Source: DATAEU01 sp046724395 (GTDB taxonomy: Bacteria > Actinomycetota > UBA4738 > HRBIN12). Taken from it: DNA of 11,346 nucleotides. The stretch lies in contig JBKOWM010000112.1 of assembly GCA_046724395.1 (NCBI GenBank), positions 1 through 11,346 of the forward strand, given 5' to 3'. Under the pieces are notes generated by a model. The model ran no database searches, was not told where the DNA came from, and worked only from the letters and a program-made list of their open reading frames with translations. Positions within the stretch are counted from its first letter, which is position 1; each line of letters begins with the position of its first letter. Shown here piece by piece: positions 6,499-11,346 of the stretch. Made by a program: the position numbers and the translations under genes.

Positions 6499-8454
6499 CT
6501 AGCGTCCGACCCGATACGGCCGCATCATCTCGTTGTCCTCGTGCTCGACGATGTGGCAGTGCCACACGAAGCGTCCGGCCCGATCGAAGTGAGCCTTCAC
6601 GGTCGTGGCCTCGCCGGGGTACGCGATCACGGTGTCCTTGAATCCCGCCTCCCAGACCTCGGGGCCGGTCGGCTCGCTCTTGTCCTCGGCGCCTTCGCGA
6701 TCCGTCACCTCGAACATCACCTCGTGGATGTGGATCGGGTGCGCGTCCACCGTGTAGTTGTGGATCACCCAGTTCTCGATCGCTCCGACGCGCGGGTTCT
6801 CGGTGACGTCGTCGTCCCATCCGAGCGGCACGCCGTTCCCTTCCTCGTCCACGGTCCCGAGGAACGCCGCGCGCGGCCCGACGCCGGGCAGCACGTCCGA
6901 GTCCGCCTCGTTGAGGGAGACGTGTCGAGTGACGGTCGCGTCGCCGAGGGGCGTGAACGTCGGCAGCGAGAGTTGCGACGGCGGGACGCTCGTGTCGCGG
7001 GACGCCGACCGCACGACCTCGAACTTCATGACCTGGCCCGTCGTGGTCGGGTCGGCGGCGTCGAAGTCACGGCCGGGGCGGCCGCCGCCGAATGGCTCGT
7101 CGGGCGCCTCGTTGATCAGGTACAGCGCCGTCCCGGGCTTCAGCCCCGTGAAGTCGACGATCACGTCGAACCGTTCGGCCAAGCCCATGAGCAGCGAATC
7201 GACCCGAATCGGCGCTGGCAGGAACCCGCCCTCGGTCCCGATCGCCCAAAGCGGCAGCGCCGCACGGACCGGCCGGCGGGCGAGCGGATCCGACACGATC
7301 TTCAGCATGAGGAATCGTGAGTTGCAACCGTTCAGCAGACGGAACCGGTAGCGCCTGGGCTCGACGTGCAGGAGGGGCCACGTGCGGCCGTTGACGACCA
7401 TCGTGTTGCCGAAGAACTCCGGGTTGAAGATCGGCGAGATATCGCTGTCGTCCTCGCCGATGTAAGGACCCTCGAAGCCGTCGAAGAACGCCCGGCTCGA
7501 CGGATAGAACAGCGCCCCGTTCGTATTGAACGACCGGTCCTGGATGGCCAACGGGATCTCGTAATAGCGGGTTCCGGGCGCGTCGCCGAGGCGTGGCGCG
7601 GGTCCGGGAAGGACACCGGCGGGAAGGTCGGCGGAGCCGCCGCGGAGGAGGTAGAAGCCCGCGGGGCCGGCGTATACATTCAGCCGCGTCATGCCGAGCG
7701 TGTGGTCGTGGAACCACAGCGTCGAGGCTCGCTGATCGTTCTGGTATTGGAACAGCGACGTGCCCGGCTTCCACGTGGCGCCCCACTTCGCCGCGAATTC
7801 GGCAGCGAACTCGTCGTACATGGTGCCGACGGTGGCGTAGCCCGAGGGGATGTCGATCGCGGGCGGAAGCCACCAAGCCTCCGGGTGACCGTCGCTCTCT
7901 TCGGAGCTGTGGCCGCCGTGCAGGTGCACTGAGGTCGGGACCGGCCCCATGTACCGCCCCGGCGTCCGGTTGAAGTCCGGCCGCATATCGCGCATCTCCT
8001 CGCCGCCGGGCGGGTTCGCCCAGTGCAGCGTCGGGTCGACTGGCAACAGGTGAGGCAGGTAATGACCGGACCCGTCCATCAGCTGGTTCATCCAGTTCAC
8101 GCGCACGGGCCGGTCGACCTCGGCCTCGATGGTGAACGCGGGATAGTTGAATGTCGACGTCTTTCCGACGCGGCCGTAACCCCATACCGTCGTGGCGGGC
8201 CACCCGGCCGGAAGGATCTGCTGGCTGAACTGTCGGACGGCGATCTGGTAATAGGCGATGTCTCCTTGCAGCGTCGTCGTCGCCGGCATGACGGGCGGAA
8301 TGACGAGCGGCGAGACGAACTTCGGAAGGGAGGCCGCGTCGAGGGTGCCGCCCGGCAGCGCCGCCCACGCGCGTCGCAGCGCGGCGGAGCGAAGGAGCAT
8401 CAGCGAGCCGCCCGCGTAGGCGCCCGCCTTCAGCAGTTGTCTGCGAGTGATCAT
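6499..8454 (-). CDS. Tat-exported multicopper oxidase, CotA-like
   Basis: This is a laccase-type oxidase that takes electrons from phenols, bilirubin-like pigments or metal ions and reduces oxygen to water, outside the membrane. The 651-residue product from ATG 8454 starts with a Tat signal (TRRQLLK at 3-9, hydrophobic stretch, likely cut after AWA at 31). All four copper motifs are intact: HLHGGH (177-182), WFHDHTLGMTRLN (247-259, His249 and His251), HPIHIH (572-577) and HCHIVEHEDNEM (632-643), giving the T1 ligands His575 or His572, Cys633, His638 and axial Met643. The LNVYAGPAGFYLL and HEDNEMMRPY segments match the Bacillus CotA/bilirubin oxidase group rather than CueO; there is no Met-rich segment. 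It is about 140 residues longer than CotA, from the signal and longer loops. The ATG at 8454 is preferred over the upstream GTG at 8487 because GGAGG stands 6 bases before it and the Tat motif follows directly. Substrate unknown. Confidence 0.92.
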   Translation of the reverse strand: MITRRQLLKAGAYAGGSLMLLRSAALRRAWAALPGGTLDAASLPKFVSPLVIPPVMPATTTLQGDIAYYQIAVRQFSQQILPAGWPATTVWGYGRVGKTSTFNYPAFTIEAEVDRPVRVNWMNQLMDGSGHYLPHLLPVDPTLHWANPPGGEEMRDMRPDFNRTPGRYMGPVPTSVHLHGGHSSEESDGHPEAWWLPPAIDIPSGYATVGTMYDEFAAEFAAKWGATWKPGTSLFQYQNDQRASTLWFHDHTLGMTRLNVYAGPAGFYLLRGGSADLPAGVLPGPAPRLGDAPGTRYYEIPLAIQDRSFNTNGALFYPSSRAFFDGFEGPYIGEDDSDISPIFNPEFFGNTMVVNGRTWPLLHVEPRRYRFRLLNGCNSRFLMLKIVSDPLARRPVRAALPLWAIGTEGGFLPAPIRVDSLLMGLAERFDVIVDFTGLKPGTALYLINEAPDEPFGGGRPGRDFDAADPTTTGQVMKFEVVRSASRDTSVPPSQLSLPTFTPLGDATVTRHVSLNEADSDVLPGVGPRAAFLGTVDEEGNGVPLGWDDDVTENPRVGAIENWVIHNYTVDAHPIHIHEVMFEVTDREGAEDKSEPTGPEVWEAGFKDTVIAYPGEATTVKAHFDRAGRFVWHCHIVEHEDNEMMRPYRVGR

Positions 8455-8460
8455 CTCGGC

Positions 8461-8465
8461 CCTCC
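8461..8465 (-). promoter_or_regulatory. Shine-Dalgarno site of the multicopper oxidase
   Basis: Minus-strand GGAGG, 6 bases before ATG 8454. It fixes the start just before the twin-arginine motif and rules out the 11-residue longer reading from 8487. Confidence 0.8.
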
Positions 8466-8517
8466 CGTGTGGAAACTTCCCAACCACGACCCTCCGCCGT
8501 TCGAGCTACGGTGGAAG

Positions 8518-8554
8518 GGGCCAAAAGTCTCGTTGCTTTCGGGCGGAACGTCCG
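8518..8554. promoter_or_regulatory. Tandem GGGC-N2-AA-N-GTC repeat upstream of the oxidase, candidate operator
   Basis: Two copies of a 14-base element lie in the 174-base gap before the oxidase: GGGCCAAAAGTCTC (8518-8531) and GGGCGGAACGTCCG (8541-8554). They share 9 of 14 positions, and their starts are 23 bases apart, about two helical turns. The first copy, read on the minus strand, is GAGACTTTTGGCCC, which agrees at 11 of 14 positions with the DosR/DevR box core GGGACTWWAGTCCC; the second agrees at about 9. The elements sit 64-100 bases upstream of the start codon, where a regulator site is expected. The repeat is seen; the regulator is inference. The remaining bases of the gap show no clear promoter hexamers. 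Confidence 0.35.
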
Positions 8555-8628
8555 GAACCCGGATCGTCAGACGCGAGCTCCTCGCCGATCGGCGCGCGGT
8601 TCCTGTCCGGAAGGGTGGCCGGGGATCG

Positions 8629-10206
8629 CTACAGACGGCGGCGAAGGGAGCGACCCGCGCGATCGACTCGCGTCCCGTTCCACGCGACGCGACCGTTCAC
8701 GACGACGAGCTCGATTCCGGTGGCGAACGCGTGTGGGCGCTCGAACGTCGCCTCGTCCGCGACGCGGGTGGGGTCGAACAGCACCAGATCGGCGAAGCCA
8801 CCCTCCTGGATCCGGCCTCGGTCGTTTAGGCCGAAACGCTCCGCCGGGACCGACGTCATCTTGCGGACGGCCGTCGCGAGGTCGAGCAGACCGGCCTCTC
8901 GGACGTACCTGGCGAGGATTCGCGGAAAGGTCCCGTAGTAGCGGGGATGCACGAAGAAACGGCCGAGCGGACCGTCCGGCGCGATTGCAACGCCGTCCGT
9001 CCCCACCATGACGTCCGGACGAGCGGCGATCAGTCGCACGTCGTCCTCGAGCATCCCGTGGCCGATCATCCCCGTGAACGGATCGGCCAGGAGGAGCTCG
9101 ATCGCGATGTCGGTCGGCGGCGTGTCCCGGGCCTCGGCGAGGTCGGCGATGGATCGGCCGCTGATGGACGCGTTGGGTTCGTGCGATCCGACGACGATGC
9201 GCTCCCAGCCAATGCCGTCGACATTGCCGGCCCATCCCGGCTCGCCGTGCTCGATCGAGAACTCGAGCCGGGTCCGCGTCGCCGGGTCCGCCGCCAGCTT
9301 CCGAAGGTCGGCCACCGGCGCCCACGGCGGGAGGACGGTCGCGAGAGACGTCTCCCACGCTGTATACGGGTACTGGTCGGCGCTCACGTCCGCACCCTCC
9401 GCCCCGGCGCCGTCGAGCTGCGACAGGAGCTCTCCGGCACGCCCCCACACGTACGACGACTCGACCTTCAGATGGCTGATGTGCGCGGGAAGACCGCCGT
9501 CACGGCCGATGCGGATCGCCTCGGCCACGGCGTCGCCCACTCGGCGGCCCTCGTCGCGGATGTGGCTCGCGTAGATTCCCCCGCGCTCGCCCGCGACGCG
9601 CGCGAGCTCGACGAGCTCTTCGGTGGCGGCGTGCATCCCTGGCGGGTAGATGAGGCCGGTCGACATGCCAACGGCGCCCTGATCGAGCGCGTCGGCGACG
9701 GATCGCCTCATCCGTTCCAGCTCGTCCGGCAGTGGCGGCCGACGCTCGGCGCCGATCGCCTCTCCGCGGACCGCGCCGTGGCCGACGAGCGCCGCGACGT
9801 TGCACGCGGGGCGGGCCTCGTCGATCGCGTCGAGGTAGCCCGCGAACGACGTCCAAGTCGCCGGAATGTCCGAGGCGCTGACGCCGACGAGCTGTGCCGC
9901 CTCCTCGAGCCCCGCGCCGGGCCACGGCGAGGTACCGCAGTTGCCGACGACGACGCTCGTGATCCCCTGACGGATGGCGCTGTCCATCCAGGGCTCGACG
10001 AACGGCGAGAGATCGGCGTGACTGTGCGTGTCGATGAACCCGGGCGCGAGGACCAGCCCCGTCGCCTCGACGACGACGTCGGCGCCGGGAACGCCACCGT
10101 CGGTCACCGCGGCGATTCTTTCCCCCTCCACGGACACCGACGCGCGCCGGGGCGGCGATCCTCGGCCGTCGAGGACGACGGCGTCGCGAATCAGCAGGTT
10201 CGGCAC
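8629..10206 (-). CDS. N-acyl-D-amino-acid deacylase (D-aminoacylase, amidohydrolase superfamily)
   Basis: This is a zinc-dependent enzyme that hydrolyses N-acyl-D-amino acids to a carboxylate and the free D-amino acid, in the cytoplasm. The 525-residue product has the normal length (about 480-540). Motifs in order: GFIDTHSHAD with His61 and His63, VGNCGTSP with the bridging Cys90, YASHIRDEG with His215, AHISHLKVE with His245, MVGTDG with the catalytic Asp404, then HPRYYGTFPRIL and a C-terminal KMTSVPAERFGL...GRIQEGGFADLVLFDP that closes the small beta domain. All expected metal and catalytic residues are present. It starts at GTG 10206, 10 bases after the transporter stop, with no visible Shine-Dalgarno, so re-initiation from the transporter gene is likely. 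The match to D-aminoacylase is strong; the acyl group and side-chain preference (D-Glu, D-Asp or neutral) is not readable. Some relatives act on cyclic or dipeptide substrates instead. Confidence 0.92.
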   Translation of the reverse strand: MPNLLIRDAVVLDGRGSPPRRASVSVEGERIAAVTDGGVPGADVVVEATGLVLAPGFIDTHSHADLSPFVEPWMDSAIRQGITSVVVGNCGTSPWPGAGLEEAAQLVGVSASDIPATWTSFAGYLDAIDEARPACNVAALVGHGAVRGEAIGAERRPPLPDELERMRRSVADALDQGAVGMSTGLIYPPGMHAATEELVELARVAGERGGIYASHIRDEGRRVGDAVAEAIRIGRDGGLPAHISHLKVESSYVWGRAGELLSQLDGAGAEGADVSADQYPYTAWETSLATVLPPWAPVADLRKLAADPATRTRLEFSIEHGEPGWAGNVDGIGWERIVVGSHEPNASISGRSIADLAEARDTPPTDIAIELLLADPFTGMIGHGMLEDDVRLIAARPDVMVGTDGVAIAPDGPLGRFFVHPRYYGTFPRILARYVREAGLLDLATAVRKMTSVPAERFGLNDRGRIQEGGFADLVLFDPTRVADEATFERPHAFATGIELVVVNGRVAWNGTRVDRAGRSLRRRL

Positions 10207-10216
10207 CGACTGAACG

Positions 10217-11320
10217 CTAGTGGGCGATCGGCCCGATGACGACGCCGGAGAGCAGGAAGAAGACCGGCAGGACGAAGATCGCCGCGACGAACGCGAGGAG
10301 CCGGCGGTTCGACGTGACGAGCCAGTCGTCCAGGCCGATCACGGTCCGCTTGATGCCGTCGTAGAAGAAGGTGAGGTAGATCAGCGTGACGAGCGAGACG
10401 CCGATGGCCTCCGCAAGCACGATGTGCACGGCGACGTGGTTGCCGGTCAGCATCGCCGCGACGAGCGTATCGGCAAGCGTCGTGATGTTGGCGCCCATGA
10501 TGTAGGGGATCGCCTCGTCGCGTCGCACGTAGCCCCGGCTCGCCAGCGGCACGAGAACCGTGAGCGCGACCGAGACCGACAGGGTGAGTGTCGCGACGAC
10601 GCATCCGAGGAAGAACATCGGCCACGTTCGCTTCAGCCGCGAGGCACGGCCGTCCGCGGCGCGTTCGCCGTCGACCTCGGGAAGCACCCGGTCGAGGAGC
10701 CTGAACGAGATGAGAATGATGCCGAGACCGACGGGCAGAAGCAGCCCGCCGGGCACGATGTCCTGCAGCAGACGCAGTGGCGGGCCCCAGATCACGTCGA
10801 TCAGCGACAGCGCATCCTTCGACGCGCTCCACCTGACGAAGTCGAGCGAGCCCGTCTTGAGCAGCGCGTAGCCGATCAGCATCCCTGGGACGTACGCGAG
10901 CGCGGTGAGCGACAGCGCGAGGACGCCCATGCCGACAGACTCGCCGCGCGAGCGCACTCGATTGCGCATCGCGTACAGGAAGCCGACGAGAAGAACGATG
11001 AACGAGGCGCCCAGCCGCGACCCGGACAGCATCGTGAACGTCTGAAGCTGCGTGATCGCACCGCCGGAGAACAGCCCGAGCGACACGGCCGCGATCGGCG
11101 ATCCCGATAGCACCACGTAGGCCCCGAGCCAGCCCGCCCCGAGCGTGGAGAACGCGTTGCTGAACAGGGGGGAGTTCTGGACGGACGGCGCGATCGCTCT
11201 TGCACCGTCCTTCATCAGCTGGATCGCCAGCACGAATAGGAACAGCGCGACGATCAAGCTCGCGGTCTTTGCAGCGATCGAGAGCCAGTTCCGCGCCGAG
11301 GTCTGGTCGGTCTCGGACAC
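10217..11320 (-). CDS. Divergent Na+/phosphate-cotransporter-family (PNaS) membrane protein
   Basis: This is a predicted inner membrane transporter of the Na/Pi cotransporter fold. The 367 residues contain about eight hydrophobic segments (about 17-37, 62-85, 100-117, 132-153, 184-206, 234-260, 295-318, 341-365), arranged as two inverted halves. The second half keeps GANITT (276-281), like the family's GANIGTT, and the first has a related SGSRLGAS (99-106). The substrate-binding QSSS motif is changed in both halves, to LSGS (71-74) and LSVS (247-250), so phosphate transport is doubtful. The GTG at 11320 has no ribosome site and the frame stays open to the window edge, so the true start may be upstream and the gene may be incomplete here. 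It ends 10 bases before the D-aminoacylase gene, which suggests one transcript and a linked job such as uptake of an organic anion. Other anion carriers of similar fold are possible. Confidence 0.75.
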   Translation of the reverse strand: MSETDQTSARNWLSIAAKTASLIVALFLFVLAIQLMKDGARAIAPSVQNSPLFSNAFSTLGAGWLGAYVVLSGSPIAAVSLGLFSGGAITQLQTFTMLSGSRLGASFIVLLVGFLYAMRNRVRSRGESVGMGVLALSLTALAYVPGMLIGYALLKTGSLDFVRWSASKDALSLIDVIWGPPLRLLQDIVPGGLLLPVGLGIILISFRLLDRVLPEVDGERAADGRASRLKRTWPMFFLGCVVATLTLSVSVALTVLVPLASRGYVRRDEAIPYIMGANITTLADTLVAAMLTGNHVAVHIVLAEAIGVSLVTLIYLTFFYDGIKRTVIGLDDWLVTSNRRLLAFVAAIFVLPVFFLLSGVVIGPIAH

Positions 11321-11346
11321 CGACCGATCGAGCTTCGATGCGGCCG

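Noticed and set aside
7067..8524. 485-codon open frame on the minus strand, same strand as the oxidase
   Set aside because: It is a frame-shifted reading of the oxidase gene, Arg-rich and without motifs, while the oxidase frame carries all four copper sites.
8583..8594. Perfect 12-base palindrome CGCCGATCGGCG just downstream of the D-aminoacylase stop
   Set aside because: It has no loop and no following T tract, and CGATCG-type palindromes recur through this GC-rich sequence, so neither a terminator nor a specific operator can be claimed.
8947..10239. 430-codon open frame on the plus strand
   Set aside because: It is antisense to the D-aminoacylase, whose catalytic motifs are all intact. 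The product is Arg/Asp/Val-rich shadow sequence with no recognisable fold.
1..11346. CRISPR array, tRNA, rRNA, riboswitch, transposase or attachment sites
   Set aside because: Nearly all of the window is filled by the six genes. The gaps (56, 31, 141, 174 and 10 bases) contain no regularly spaced repeats, cloverleaf-like segments or terminal repeats that I could see.

Overview
This is an 11.3 kb piece of a high-GC bacterial chromosome. It holds six protein genes packed tightly on both strands. The third-position GC preference, the GTG starts and the Tat-exported oxidase would fit Actinomycetota or a high-GC Chloroflexota, but no phylogenetic marker is present, so the lineage is a guess. I see no rRNA, tRNA, CRISPR array, insertion sequence or phage gene, and no gap between genes reaches 300 bases.

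Left part, plus strand: the 3' two thirds of a hydantoinase/oxoprolinase subunit A gene (hyuA-like, cut by the window edge) overlaps by 4 bases (GTGA) with a complete subunit B gene (hyuB-like). Together they encode an ATP-dependent cyclic amide hydrolase or related carboxylase of unknown substrate. They converge on everything else in the window.

Rest of the window, minus strand, in order of transcription from right to left: a divergent Na+/phosphate-cotransporter-family membrane protein; 10 bases later, an N-acyl-D-amino-acid deacylase; after 174 bases, a Tat-exported CotA-like multicopper oxidase; after 141 bases, a Sec-exported mosaic protein (beta-propeller, Ig-like domain, CBM96/DNRLRE-type domain); after 31 bases, an S66-family (LD-carboxypeptidase/MccF-like) serine peptidase. 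The transporter-deacylase pair and the mosaic protein-peptidase pair look co-transcribed. The gap before the oxidase is the most likely place for a separate promoter and carries a 23-base-spaced direct repeat that could be an operator.

Working hypothesis: three of the systems (HyuAB, D-aminoacylase, S66 peptidase) cleave amide bonds in unusual or D-configured amino acid derivatives, such as those from cell wall turnover or hydantoin-type compounds. A membrane transporter and two secreted proteins sit among them, so the cluster looks like a scavenging island with an extracellular oxidative part. That link is inferred from proximity only. I found no clearly new defence or mobile system.
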